Shown in pieces: positions 1 through 7,975 of a stretch of DNA of 64,000 bases. Below the pieces are notes generated by a model. It saw only the letters and a list, made by a program, of their open reading frames with translations, searched no databases and had not been told where the DNA came from. The position numbers were made by a program, and so were the translations under genes. Position 1 is the stretch's first letter. The number at the start of each line of letters is the position of its first letter. Source of the DNA: Actinomycetota bacterium (GTDB taxonomy: Bacteria > Actinomycetota > UBA4738 > HRBIN12); NCBI GenBank assembly GCA_035697485.1, contig DASSCU010000015.1, positions 62,001-126,000 on the forward strand, given 5' to 3'.

Positions 1-1674
1 GCGTTGCGCATCGTGCGCGCATGCCAGGAATCCGGGATCGACGCGATCGTGGCCGTCGGTCCGGGAGAGGTCGACGGTCCGGCGTCGCAGCTCGCGGATG
101 GGTGCGTCGAGGTCCCGTCCTACCTCGACGCCGACGCCCTGGTGCGAGCCGCCATGGAGATGGAGGTCGACGCGGTTCATCCCGGCTACGGATTCCTGGC
201 CGAGGATCCCGGGTTCGCCGAACGGGTGGTGGCAGCGGGGCTGCGCTGGGTCGGTCCGTCGGCGGACGCGATGCGCCTGCTCGGTGACAAGGTGAAGGCG
301 CGCTCGGTGGCTGAAGACGTGGGGGTTCCCGTCGTGCCCGGGGCGGCCGTCGGAACGGGGCCCGACGACCGGCTCGCCGAGGCGTCGGCGCTGGGGCCCC
401 CCCTGCTCGTGAAGGCCGTGTCCGGCGGCGGCGGTCGTGGCATGCGCAGGGTCGACGACCTGGCTACCCTCGCCGACGCGGTCCTGGCCGCACGCCACGA
501 GGCGGCGGCCAGCTTCGGCGACGGGCGCGTCTTCGTCGAACGCAGAATGGAGCGCGTGCACCACGTCGAGATCCAGGTGCTGCTGGACGAGCACGGACGG
601 GCGACGCACCTCGGCGAGCGCGACTGCTCCGTGCAACGGCGCCATCAGAAGATCATCGAAGAGTCACCCTCACCGAGGGTCGATGCCGGGCGGCGGGCCG
701 AGCTCGGGGAGGCCGCTCTCGCCATCGCTCGACGGGCCGGATACGTGGGCGTCGGCACGGCAGAGTTCCTCATCGGCGCCGATGGTGGATGGTGGTTCCT
801 GGAGATGAACGCGCGTCTGCAGGTCGAGCATCCTGTCACCGAGGCGGTGACTGGGATCGACATCGTGCGGACGCAGCTCTCGATCGCCGCCGGCGAGCCG
901 CTCGCCCTCGGGCCGGCGGAGCTCCGCGGACATGCGATCGAGGCCCGGGTGTATGCGGAGGACCCGGCCAACGGGTTCCTCCCGACGGGCGGACGTGTGG
1001 CGCGCCTGGACCTCCCGCATCGGCCTGGCGTGAGGATCGACACGGCGCTCCGGGCTGGGGACGAGGTCGGGCTCGGCTACGACCCGTTGCTCGCGAAGGT
1101 GATCGCCTTGGCAGAGGACCGCCCAAGGGCGATCGAGCGCCTACGGTTGGCGCTCGCCGAGGTGCACGTCGTCGGCGTCACCACGAACCTGGGCTTCCTG
1201 CTCGACGCGCTCGGCCGACCCGAGATCGCCGACGGATCGGTCGACACGGACTGGGTGGAGGGAACGTGGCTTCCGCAGGTGCCTGACCTGCCGGCAGGTG
1301 TGGTGGCGTCGAACGATCCCCACGACCCATGGGTGACCTATGGGTCGGACTCCAGCACCGCCGACGTCGTGGTCGCCGGCGACCATGCGCAATTCCGCGG
1401 CTGGGCGTACCGGCTGGGCGACAACGGGCTCGATGCGGTGTCGCTGTCACCACCGGGAGGCTCGCTCACCTCTCCGATGCCGGCAACCGTTGTCAGCGTC
1501 GACGCGACGCCAGGCGATCACGTGACGGCTGGTCAGGTCCTCGCGTTGCTGGAGGCGATGAAGATCCAGGTGCAGGTGACCGCGCCGATCGAAGGCACCG
1601 TCGGAGCGGTGCACGTGCGTTCGGGTGATGTGGTCGCGCGCGACCAGGTCCTGATCGAGCTGGAGGACTCATGA
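1..1674 (+). CDS. Biotin carboxylase/BCCP subunit of an acyl-CoA carboxylase (5' truncated)
   Basis: This is the alpha subunit of a biotin-dependent acyl-CoA carboxylase. It carboxylates biotin with ATP and bicarbonate and carries the carboxybiotin arm. The window opens inside the N-terminal Rossmann region, where family members read ANRGEIALRIVRAC, so roughly ten or more residues and the start codon lie upstream. The glycine-rich ATP-grasp loop GGGGRGMRRV is at about 425-455 and the active-site stretch EMNARLQVEHPVTE at about 804-845. The biotinyl lysine (EAMKIQV, Lys codon 1561-1563) is near the C-terminus. The stop overlaps the next start as ATGA. The HMG-CoA lyase directly downstream suggests methylcrotonyl-CoA carboxylase of leucine degradation rather than acetyl- or propionyl-CoA carboxylase; that choice is inferred from context. 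Confidence 0.9.
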   Translation, partial: ALRIVRACQESGIDAIVAVGPGEVDGPASQLADGCVEVPSYLDADALVRAAMEMEVDAVHPGYGFLAEDPGFAERVVAAGLRWVGPSADAMRLLGDKVKARSVAEDVGVPVVPGAAVGTGPDDRLAEASALGPPLLVKAVSGGGGRGMRRVDDLATLADAVLAARHEAAASFGDGRVFVERRMERVHHVEIQVLLDEHGRATHLGERDCSVQRRHQKIIEESPSPRVDAGRRAELGEAALAIARRAGYVGVGTAEFLIGADGGWWFLEMNARLQVEHPVTEAVTGIDIVRTQLSIAAGEPLALGPAELRGHAIEARVYAEDPANGFLPTGGRVARLDLPHRPGVRIDTALRAGDEVGLGYDPLLAKVIALAEDRPRAIERLRLALAEVHVVGVTTNLGFLLDALGRPEIADGSVDTDWVEGTWLPQVPDLPAGVVASNDPHDPWVTYGSDSSTADVVVAGDHAQFRGWAYRLGDNGLDAVSLSPPGGSLTSPMPATVVSVDATPGDHVTAGQVLALLEAMKIQVQVTAPIEGTVGAVHVRSGDVVARDQVLIELEDS

Positions 1675-2576
1675 GCCGATCCCTCGTAGACCACGGCGAT
1701 CGGCCGGATCGGGTCCGCATCGTGGAGGTCGGCCCCCGTGACGGCTTGCAGAACGAGGCGGCCGTCGTCCCGGCCGACGCGAAAGTGGCGTTCGTCGAGG
1801 CACTCGCAGACTCCGGCCTGCCGGTCGTCGAGGTGACGTCGTTCGTGAGTCCTCGGGCCGTGCCCCAACTCGCCGACGCCGACGAGGTCCTGCCCCGGGT
1901 GCGACGGCGCGGCGGGGTACGGTATCCGGTGCTCGTGCCGAACATGCGGGGCATGGAGCGGGCGGAGCGCGCCGGCGCGGACGCGGTTGCGGTGTTCACG
2001 GCCGCATCGGAGGCCTTCAACGAGCGGAACATCGGCATGACGATCCGGGAGTCGCTCGAGGCGTTCCAACCGGTCCTCGAGGGCGCGACCACGCTCGGCT
2101 GGTGGCGTCGGGGCTACATCTCGACCGCCTTCGGTTGCCCGTATTCGGGTGCGGTGGATCCTGCACGCGTCGCCGAGGTTGCCTCGGAGTTGTTGGACCT
2201 CGGGTGCGACGAGATCTCGGTCGGCGACACGATCGGCGTCGCGGTGCCCGACGACGTGCGCCGGGTCTGCGACGTCGTGCTCGCTCGGGTCCCGGCCGAC
2301 CGCCTCGCCCTTCACATGCACGACACGCGTGGGCGGGCGCTCGACAACGTCGTCGCTGGCCTCGAGCGTGGCGTCTGGATCTACGACGCGTCGGCAGGCG
2401 GTACCGGTGGGTGTCCGTTCGCGCCCGGCGCACCCGGCAACCTCGCGACCGAGGCCCTCTGTGACCTGTTGGACCGGCTCGGGATCGAGCACGGCGTCGA
2501 CTCCGAGCGTGTGCGCGTCGCGGCTCTCGAGCTGCGAACGGCGATGACCTCGGACCAGCACCCTTCAGTCCAGTAA
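1671..2576 (+). CDS. mvaB: Hydroxymethylglutaryl-CoA lyase
   Basis: This enzyme cleaves 3-hydroxy-3-methylglutaryl-CoA to acetyl-CoA and acetoacetate, the last step of leucine degradation. It is a DRE-TIM (HMGL-like) barrel of 301 aa, a normal length. The entry motif VGPRDGLQNE and the metal-binding HMHDTRG are present. The family signature GGTGGCPFAPGAPGN contains the catalytic cysteine. The start overlaps the upstream carboxylase stop (ATGA), so the two genes are translationally coupled. Its 3' end overlaps the convergent RidA gene by 12 nt. Confidence 0.93.
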   Translation: MSRSLVDHGDRPDRVRIVEVGPRDGLQNEAAVVPADAKVAFVEALADSGLPVVEVTSFVSPRAVPQLADADEVLPRVRRRGGVRYPVLVPNMRGMERAERAGADAVAVFTAASEAFNERNIGMTIRESLEAFQPVLEGATTLGWWRRGYISTAFGCPYSGAVDPARVAEVASELLDLGCDEISVGDTIGVAVPDDVRRVCDVVLARVPADRLALHMHDTRGRALDNVVAGLERGVWIYDASAGGTGGCPFAPGAPGNLATEALCDLLDRLGIEHGVDSERVRVAALELRTAMTSDQHPSVQ

Positions 2577-2951
2577 CGCGTCGGCCTCGATCTCGACCTT
2601 CCACGCGGGGTCGAGGAACCCGGTCACGACCACCATCGTGCTCGCCGGCCGGACCTCGCCGAACACCTCTCCGTGGGCCCGTCCGACCTCGCGCCAGTCC
2701 TGCGCGTCCACGAGGAACGTGCGGGTGCGCACGACGTGCTCAGGTCCGGCACCGGCCTCCCGCAGCGCTGACAGGATGATCTCGAGGCATCGGCGCGTCT
2801 GCTCGTACACGTCGTCGGCGACCGACCCGCCGACGGGCGGCACCGGTGCCGTTCCGGCGACATGCACGTGCCGCCCCGCCACGAGAGCGCGCGAGAACCC
2901 GATCTCGGGCTCGTACGGTGACCCCGACGAGATGCGCTGACGGTCGGACAA
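2565..2951 (-). CDS. RidA/YjgF-family protein
   Basis: A 128-aa RidA (YjgF/YER057c/UK114) family protein. Family members hydrolyse reactive enamine/imine intermediates, and some act as dedicated catabolic deaminases. The C-terminal VTGFLDPAWKVEIEADALL matches the family's end, and an Arg in the VVRTRTFLVD region fits the substrate-binding arginine. The start is TTG. No TANNNT leaderless signature lies in front of it. It is divergent from glnA, with only 73 nt between the two starts, and a GlnR-like box lies in that gap. The specific substrate cannot be told. Confidence 0.8.
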   Translation of the reverse strand: MSDRQRISSGSPYEPEIGFSRALVAGRHVHVAGTAPVPPVGGSVADDVYEQTRRCLEIILSALREAGAGPEHVVRTRTFLVDAQDWREVGRAHGEVFGEVRPASTMVVVTGFLDPAWKVEIEADALLD

Positions 2952-2975
2952 CCCGTTCCCCCCTCAACTGCTGAG

Positions 2976-2991
2976 TTAACGGCCCCGTAAC
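2976..2991 (+). promoter_or_regulatory. GlnR-like operator upstream of glnA
   Basis: Two half-sites TTAAC and GTAAC are separated by 6 nt, followed after another 6 nt by CGTTC. This fits the GTnAC-n6-GaAAC spacing of actinobacterial GlnR boxes, with one mismatch in the first half-site. It ends 33 nt before the glnA ATG. An overlapping 7-bp inverted repeat (AACGGCC/GGCCGTT, 2978-3001) is also present. Nitrogen control is inferred. Confidence 0.45.
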
Positions 2992-3012
2992 CGTGGCCGT
3001 TCGGAGGCAACC

Positions 3013-3018
3013 TACCCT
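3013..3018 (+). promoter_or_regulatory. -10 element (TACCCT) of glnA, leaderless type
   Basis: TACCCT lies 6 nt before the glnA ATG, the spacing expected if transcription begins at or next to the start codon. The GGAGG at 3003-3007 is 17 nt from ATG, too far to act as a normal ribosome binding site. Confidence 0.5.
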
Positions 3019-3024
3019 TTCCCC

Positions 3025-4353
3025 ATGGCCCTCACCGCGGAAGCCGACTACGTCCTGCGCACGATCGAGGAGCGGGGCATCCGGTTCGTCCGGCTCTGGT
3101 TCACCGACGTGCTCGGGTTCCTGAAGTCGTTCACGATCACATCCCAGGAGCTCGAGGGCGCGTTCGCCGAAGGCATGGGGTTCGACGGCTCCTCGATCGA
3201 AGGATTCAGCCGCATCCAGGAATCCGACATGATCGCGATCCCCGATCCGGCGACGTTCCAGATCATCCCCTGGAAGATGGAGGCCCCCGTCGCCCGCATG
3301 TTCTGCGACGTCTGGACCCCTGACGGCGTGCCGTTCGACGGTGACCCGCGCGGGGTGCTGAAGCGCCAGTTGCAGCGTGCGGCGGACCTCGGGTTCACCT
3401 ACTACGTCGGCCCCGAGCTCGAGTTCTTCTACTTCCGATCGCTCGAGGATCCCGCCTTCCTCGACCAGGGCGGCTACTTCGACGAGACGCCGCTCGACGT
3501 CGCGACCGATTACCGCAAGCGCACGGTGCAGTACCTCGAGGCGATGGGCATCCCCGTCGAGTACGTGCACCACGAGGTGGCGCCGAGCCAGCACGAGATC
3601 GACCTGCGCTACGCCGACGCGCTCACGATGGCCGACAACGTGATGGCCTATCGCCTCACCGTGAAGGAGGTCGCCCAGGAGTTCGGCATCTACGCGACGT
3701 TCATGCCGAAGCCCGTCGCGGGCGTGAACGGCTCGGGCATGCACACCCATCAGTCGTTGTTCGAGGGCGACCGCAACGCGTTCTTCGATGCGGCCGACGA
3801 GTACCACCTGTCGAAGACGGCGAAGCGATTCGTCGCCGGGTTGCTGCACCATGCGCCCGAGATCACCCTGCTCACGAACCAGTGGGTGAACTCCTACAAG
3901 CGGCTCGTGCCCGGCTACGAGGCGCCGGTCTACGTCTGCTGGGCCCGCCGGAACCGCAGCGCCCTCGTGCGCGTTCCCCAGTACAAGCCCGGCAAGGAAG
4001 AGGCAACGCGCATCGAGTACCGCTCTCCCGACCCGGCGTGCAACCCGTACCTCGCGTTCGCGGCGATGCTCGCGGCGGGCCTCGAGGGCATCGAGCACGA
4101 GTACGAGCTGCCACCCGAGGCGAGCAACAACATCTACGAGATGACCGACGACGAGCGCGAGACGGCCGGCATCCGGTCGCTGCCCGAGGATCTGGTCGAG
4201 GCGATCCACCTCGCCGAGAACAGCGACGTGCTGGGCGAGGCCCTCGGCGACCACGTGCACGAGTTCCTGATCCGGAACAAGCGCGAGGAGTGGGACGCCT
4301 TCAAGGCGTACGTGAGTCCCTTCGAGCTCGAGCGCTACCTGCCGATCCTTTAG
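3025..4353 (+). CDS. glnA: Type I glutamine synthetase (GlnA2-like)
   Basis: ATP-dependent ligation of ammonia to glutamate, cytosolic. The 442-aa length fits the GSI-alpha/GlnA2 group of actinobacteria. The N-terminus carries the beta-grasp segment IRFVRLWFTDVLGFLKS and the loop GFDGSSIEGF. The ATP/metal region has GPELEFFYF, the substrate loop is GVNGSGMHTHQS, and the C-terminal RIEYRSPDPACNPYLAFAA is typical. A Tyr occurs in NIYEMT near residue 370, but the context is that of GSI-alpha, so regulation by adenylylation is doubtful. The gene stands alone behind a leaderless-type promoter and a GlnR-like box. A 13-nt tandem repeat begins in its last codons. Confidence 0.95.
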   Translation: MALTAEADYVLRTIEERGIRFVRLWFTDVLGFLKSFTITSQELEGAFAEGMGFDGSSIEGFSRIQESDMIAIPDPATFQIIPWKMEAPVARMFCDVWTPDGVPFDGDPRGVLKRQLQRAADLGFTYYVGPELEFFYFRSLEDPAFLDQGGYFDETPLDVATDYRKRTVQYLEAMGIPVEYVHHEVAPSQHEIDLRYADALTMADNVMAYRLTVKEVAQEFGIYATFMPKPVAGVNGSGMHTHQSLFEGDRNAFFDAADEYHLSKTAKRFVAGLLHHAPEITLLTNQWVNSYKRLVPGYEAPVYVCWARRNRSALVRVPQYKPGKEEATRIEYRSPDPACNPYLAFAAMLAAGLEGIEHEYELPPEASNNIYEMTDDERETAGIRSLPEDLVEAIHLAENSDVLGEALGDHVHEFLIRNKREEWDAFKAYVSPFELERYLPIL

Positions 4354-4392
4354 GCCGATCCTTTAGGCCGATCCTCGAGGCCGATCCACGGC
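4341..4392. repeat. 13-bp tandem repeat across the glnA stop codon
   Basis: Four head-to-tail units of gccgatcctttag, the last two degenerate. The first unit contains the glnA terminal codons and TAG; the second repeats the same codons and stop in the same reading phase-plus-one arrangement. It looks like recent slippage duplication of the gene end. Confidence 0.85.
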
Positions 4393-4402
4393 GATCGCGG
4401 CC

Positions 4403-4738
4403 TCACACGCGGACCTTGCCGCACATGCCGGTGCAACGACCGCCGGAGACGGAACCATGGATCGAGCAGTAGAAGCGATACGTACCGCGCTGTCGGAACG
4501 TTCGTGAGACCGACTCCCCCTGGCTGATGCGCTTCGAGAAGCGCCAGTCCCCACCGAACGCCCGCACCGTGTGCGTGCCGCTCGCCGCCCGCCACCGCAC
4601 CCGGTCGCCACGATCGATGTCCACCGTCGACGGACGCCACGACGAGCCACTGCCGCGGATCGTGACCGCCGAGACCTGACCTGCGGCGGCCACCGAGATC
4701 ACCACCGTCGATGCAACGACCACACCGATCCGCCACAT
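4403..4738 (-). CDS. Secreted cupredoxin-like copper protein
   Basis: A 111-aa exported blue-copper-like domain. A Sec signal peptide spans about residues 1-24, ending QVSA. The mature domain begins VTIRGSGSSWRPSTVDI. Candidate type-1 copper ligands are the His of SGTHTVRAF, the Cys and His of FYCSIHGS, and the Met of CTGMCG; two further Cys flank that Met. The start at 4738 is chosen because GGGAGG lies 5 nt before this ATG and because it begins the signal peptide; longer readings add a charged tail. It is the downstream member of a tandem pair with the next minus-strand gene. Likely role is extracytoplasmic electron transfer or copper binding. Confidence 0.75.
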   Translation of the reverse strand: MWRIGVVVASTVVISVAAAGQVSAVTIRGSGSSWRPSTVDIDRGDRVRWRAASGTHTVRAFGGDWRFSKRISQGESVSRTFRQRGTYRFYCSIHGSVSGGRCTGMCGKVRV

Positions 4739-4802
4739 GCGCCCTCCCCTCGTCGGCGATCCCACGGCAGGGGTACGAGAGGAACCGATCGTGGGTTCAG
4801 GT

Positions 4803-5156
4803 TCAGCCGACGGTGACCACGCCGCACATGCCCGTGCACTCCCCGCCCGCGACGGAACCGTGCAGCGTGCACACGTACTTGTAGCGACCGTTCCTGTCGA
4901 AGGTGTAGCGGATCGAGTCGCCTTCGCGCACCTGGCGATGGAAGTCCCACCGGCCCTTGTACGCGCTCACGTTGTGGTCCCGCGCGATCGACCGCCACTT
5001 CACGGTGCCTCCACGGGAGATCTCGACCCGTCGGGGACGCCAGTCCTGGGCGTACCCCTTCACCACGGTGACCGCCGATGCCTGGGAGAGACCGCCCAGG
5101 AGCATGCACGCGACCGCCGCAGCGACGAAAGCGATGCGAAGGTGGCACCTCCTCAC
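4803..5156 (-). CDS. Secreted cupredoxin-like copper protein (paralogue)
   Basis: A 117-aa paralogue of the preceding minus-strand protein. It has a signal peptide to about residue 28 (GLSQASA) and a cupredoxin domain with His (RDHNVSAY), Cys-x3-His (YVCTLHGS) and Met (CTGMCG) at the copper-ligand positions. The start is a GTG at 5156 with GGGGAGG about 8 nt upstream; the longer open frame lacks a signal-peptide-like N-terminus. The 64-nt gap to its partner suggests co-transcription. Both copies keep the extra cysteines beside the Met ligand, an unusual surrounding for a type-1 site. Confidence 0.75.
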   Translation of the reverse strand: MRRCHLRIAFVAAAVACMLLGGLSQASAVTVVKGYAQDWRPRRVEISRGGTVKWRSIARDHNVSAYKGRWDFHRQVREGDSIRYTFDRNGRYKYVCTLHGSVAGGECTGMCGVVTVG

Positions 5157-5269
5157 AACGGGACCTCCCCGATACTCCAGCGGGCGGCGTCGGCGGCGTG
5201 CCGGGACGGCGGAAGTGTAGCCACCGAACCTGCCGCTCGGGCGACTTGTTCCGGCGCGCATCGCTCGGC

Positions 5270-5275
5270 TACCGT
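5270..5275 (+). promoter_or_regulatory. -10 element (TACCGT), leaderless type
   Basis: TACCGT is 6 nt before the ATG of the hemerythrin-like gene, with no Shine-Dalgarno sequence between them. Confidence 0.45.
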
Positions 5276-5281
5276 GGCGAT

Positions 5282-5755
5282 ATGGTCCCTGACCACGACG
5301 ACATCACCCCTGCGCTCTCCGAAGCGAAGCGCCGACGCGCGACCCTGCACGACGCCCTCGTGCACCTGGAGATCGCGATCTCATCGCCGGCCGCCGGACG
5401 GATCCCGGAGTGGACCGCACTGGTGACGAAGGAGATGACCGGCGTCCGTGACGCGTTCGACCAGCACGTGCTGGTGACCGAGAAGCCGGGTGGCCTCTAC
5501 GAGGAGATCATCATGCGGGCGCCCCGGCTCGACGGCACCGTCCGTCGGCTGAAGAACGAACACCCGGAGATCGCCGAGAAGATCGGGGAGATGCTGCAGC
5601 GGCTCGAACTGGCCACGATCGGCGGCCAAGAGTGGCCACTCGACGATGCGCGTGACGACCTTCAGCGGTTCATCGGCACCGTGATCCGCCATCGACAGAA
5701 GGGCGCCGACCTCGTCTGGGAGGCGTACAACGTCGACATCGGCGGCACCGAGTAA
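5282..5755 (+). CDS. Hemerythrin-like (HHE) domain protein
   Basis: A 157-aa all-helical soluble protein. The spacing of histidines and acidic residues (LHDALVHLE, FDQHVLVTE, NEHPEI, VIRHRQKGADLVWEAY) and the C-terminal end NVDIGG resemble hemerythrin-type di-iron domains that bind oxygen or sense oxygen and iron. The ATG at 5282 is chosen because it begins the helical domain and has a leaderless-type -10 in front; the longer open frame overlaps the divergent cupredoxin promoter. Whether all iron ligands are present needs a structural alignment. Confidence 0.6.
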   Translation: MVPDHDDITPALSEAKRRRATLHDALVHLEIAISSPAAGRIPEWTALVTKEMTGVRDAFDQHVLVTEKPGGLYEEIIMRAPRLDGTVRRLKNEHPEIAEKIGEMLQRLELATIGGQEWPLDDARDDLQRFIGTVIRHRQKGADLVWEAYNVDIGGTE

Positions 5756-5796
5756 CGCGTCGACCTCGCACGACCCTCCCCCGAACGTTCCTCGCG

Positions 5797-5802
5797 TAGG
5801 CT
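5797..5802 (+). promoter_or_regulatory. -10 element (TAGGCT) of nadE, leaderless type
   Basis: TAGGCT lies 7 nt before the nadE ATG and no Shine-Dalgarno sequence is present. Confidence 0.45.
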
Positions 5803-5809
5803 CTGACGC

Positions 5810-7432
5810 ATGCCGCGCATCGCACTCGGACAGGTGAACCTCACGGTCGGCGACCTCGATGGCAACGTGGCTCGCATGTCCGACGCCGCGGCTCGCGCGA
5901 CCCAGGACGGTGCCGACGTGATCGCCTTCCCCGAGCTCGCGATCACCGGCTACCCGCCCGAGGACCTCGTGCATCGCGGGGAGTTCATCCGAGAGAACCT
6001 CGAATCGCTCGACGCCCTCGCGCGCAAGACCGCGACCTCGTGCCCGGTCGTCACGGGCTTCATCGACCGGACCGACGCGGGAGCGCACAACGCCGCGGCG
6101 CTGCTGCGCAACGGCACCGTCGAGACCCGCTACCACAAGATGCAACTGCCGAACTTCGGGGTCTTCGACGAGGAGCGCTACTTCGTGCCCGGCCCCTCGG
6201 GCACCCGGATCGAGATCGGCGGGCTCACGATCGGCCTGTCGGTGTGTGAGGACGCCTGGCACGACGCCCAGCCGTTCGCGAGCTACGCCGGCCTGTCGCT
6301 GATCCTGAACATCAACGGCTCCCCGTACCACCGTGGCAAGACCGCGGAACGCGCCGAGATCCTGGCCGCGAGGGCGCGCCAGACCGGCGCGTGGATCGCG
6401 TACGTGAACGCGGTCGGCGGCCAGGACGAGCTCGTGTTCGACGGCGGCTCGATGATGGTCGCTCCCGACGGTTCGGTGCGTCACAGGGCCACGATGTTCG
6501 GCGAGGACCTCCTGATCGTCGATCTGCACGGAGACACCTCGTTCGCCGACCCGCGTCCGTCGTGGCCCACCGACGACGCCGAGGAGGTCTGGCAGGCGCT
6601 CGTGCTGGGGCTCGGCGACTACGCGAAGAAGAACGGCTTCCGCGAGGCGGTGCTCGGGTTGTCGGGGGGCATCGACTCCGCGATCACCGCATCGCTCGCG
6701 GTCGACGCGCTGGGGGCCGATGCCGTGCACGCGCTGGCGATGCCGTCGCCCTACAGCTCGCCCGAGAGCCTCGAGGACGCCGTCGACTGCGCCGCTCGGC
6801 TCGGCATGCGCATCGACACCGTGGAGATCACGAGCGTGCTCGACGCCTACCGCTACGCGCTCGCCGAGCTGTTCGCCGGCACGGCCGAGGACGTCACCGA
6901 GGAGAACCTGCAGGCCCGCATCCGCGGCAACCTGCTGATGGCGGTGTCGAACAAGTTCGGCCCGATCGTGCTCGCCACCGGGAACAAGAGCGAGTACGCG
7001 GTGGGGTACTCCACCCTGTACGGCGACATGGCGGGAGGCTTCGCGCCGATCAAGGACGTGCCGAAGACGCTCGTGTACGAGCTCGCGCGGTGGCGGAACG
7101 CGGCCGCGACGTCGCGAGGCGAGGAGCCGCCGATCCCGGAGCGGACGATCACGAAGCCCCCGAGCGCGGAGCTCCGACCCGGTCAGAAGGACACCGACTC
7201 GCTGCCGCCGTACGAGGAGCTCGATCCCGTGATCGAGGCCTACGTCGAGGACGACCTCGGTGTCGACGACATGGTGAGCGCCGGGTTCGATCGCGCGTTG
7301 GCCGAGCGGGTCGTAGGGATGATCGACCGCAACGAGTACAAGCGGCGCCAGGCGGCGCCAGGCGTGAAGATCACCCCGAAGGCGTTCGGTCGCGACCGGC
7401 GCATGCCGATCACGAACCGCTACCCGGGCTAG
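5810..7432 (+). CDS. nadE: Glutamine-dependent NAD+ synthase
   Basis: Amidates deamido-NAD to NAD using glutamine and ATP. It is a 540-aa two-domain enzyme. The N-terminal nitrilase-type glutaminase has the Glu-Lys-Cys triad at about E42 (AFPELAITGY), K110 (YHKMQLPN) and C146 (LSVCEDAW). The C-terminal synthetase has the PPi loop SGGIDS at residues 285-290 and the NKSEYAVGYSTLYGD region. The length is that of the shorter bacterial form, not the mycobacterial form of about 680 aa. It is monocistronic here. Confidence 0.95.
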   Translation: MPRIALGQVNLTVGDLDGNVARMSDAAARATQDGADVIAFPELAITGYPPEDLVHRGEFIRENLESLDALARKTATSCPVVTGFIDRTDAGAHNAAALLRNGTVETRYHKMQLPNFGVFDEERYFVPGPSGTRIEIGGLTIGLSVCEDAWHDAQPFASYAGLSLILNINGSPYHRGKTAERAEILAARARQTGAWIAYVNAVGGQDELVFDGGSMMVAPDGSVRHRATMFGEDLLIVDLHGDTSFADPRPSWPTDDAEEVWQALVLGLGDYAKKNGFREAVLGLSGGIDSAITASLAVDALGADAVHALAMPSPYSSPESLEDAVDCAARLGMRIDTVEITSVLDAYRYALAELFAGTAEDVTEENLQARIRGNLLMAVSNKFGPIVLATGNKSEYAVGYSTLYGDMAGGFAPIKDVPKTLVYELARWRNAAATSRGEEPPIPERTITKPPSAELRPGQKDTDSLPPYEELDPVIEAYVEDDLGVDDMVSAGFDRALAERVVGMIDRNEYKRRQAAPGVKITPKAFGRDRRMPITNRYPG

Positions 7433-7474
7433 CACACCAGGCCAGAGGGGAGCCGCCCGACCGAGCGCCGAAGC

Positions 7475-7690
7475 TCAGAGCGTCTGCCCGTACACCTCCA
7501 GCTCGACCTGGCGATACACGAGATGCCGGGGCGTGCCGTAGCGACCGGTGCCTCTGGTCACGATCTTCGTGGCGAGCACCTGCTCTTCGACAGGGACGAG
7601 GATCGGCGCTGGCTCGGGTCCGCTCTGGGCCGCGGCCTCCGCGGGCGACCGGATCAGTTGACCTGCGAACCAGGTCGTCAGCGACGACAC
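7475..7690 (-). CDS. Small open reading frame, function unknown
   Basis: A 71-codon frame on the strand opposite nadE. It starts with GTG and has an AGAGG a few bases upstream. The product is mixed in composition with no signal peptide, membrane segment or known motif. It is the only candidate gene in the 329 bases between nadE and tRNA-Lys. It may be non-coding. Confidence 0.3.
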   Translation of the reverse strand: MSSLTTWFAGQLIRSPAEAAAQSGPEPAPILVPVEEQVLATKIVTRGTGRYGTPRHLVYRQVELEVYGQTL

Positions 7691-7761
7691 GACCTCTGGT
7701 TAGGGCAGGAACGGTTTCGCCACTGCGGGGCCTGCGGAGAGGCCCGTAGGATGCGACGACG

Positions 7762-7836
7762 GGGCCCGTAGCTCAGTCCGGTCAGAGCAGGGGGCTTTTA
7801 ACCCTCGTGCCGCAGGTTCGAATCCTGCCGGGCCCA
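7762..7836 (+). tRNA. tRNA-Lys (anticodon TTT)
   Basis: The acceptor GGGCCCG pairs with CGGGCCC. The D arm is GCTC/GAGC, the anticodon loop CTTTTAA gives TTT, and the T arm is GCAGG-TTCGAAT-CCTGC. Discriminator A; CCA is not encoded. Confidence 0.95.
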
Positions 7837-7975
7837 CCCTGCCTGTGCGACCGCATCCGACACCACTCCGGGCCTGGACCCACCGAGATCGGGCCAAGGG
7901 AGGGTTGCCTCCCTCCGGAACGGCCGATAGCCTTACCGCATCGGCCTACGTCATTGAGACAGGAGTCCCCTCCGT

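Noticed and set aside
2740-4260. Long minus-strand open frame across glnA (506 codons)
   Set aside because: It mirrors glnA codon structure in high-GC DNA, is rich in Arg/His/Val repeats and matches no family.
3025-4353. Adenylylation site in the glutamine synthetase
   Set aside because: A Tyr is present in NIYEMT but the surrounding NLYDLP-type context of adenylylated enzymes is absent.
5381-7435. 684-codon minus-strand frame across nadE
   Set aside because: It is a shadow of nadE third-position GC bias; nadE itself is unambiguous.
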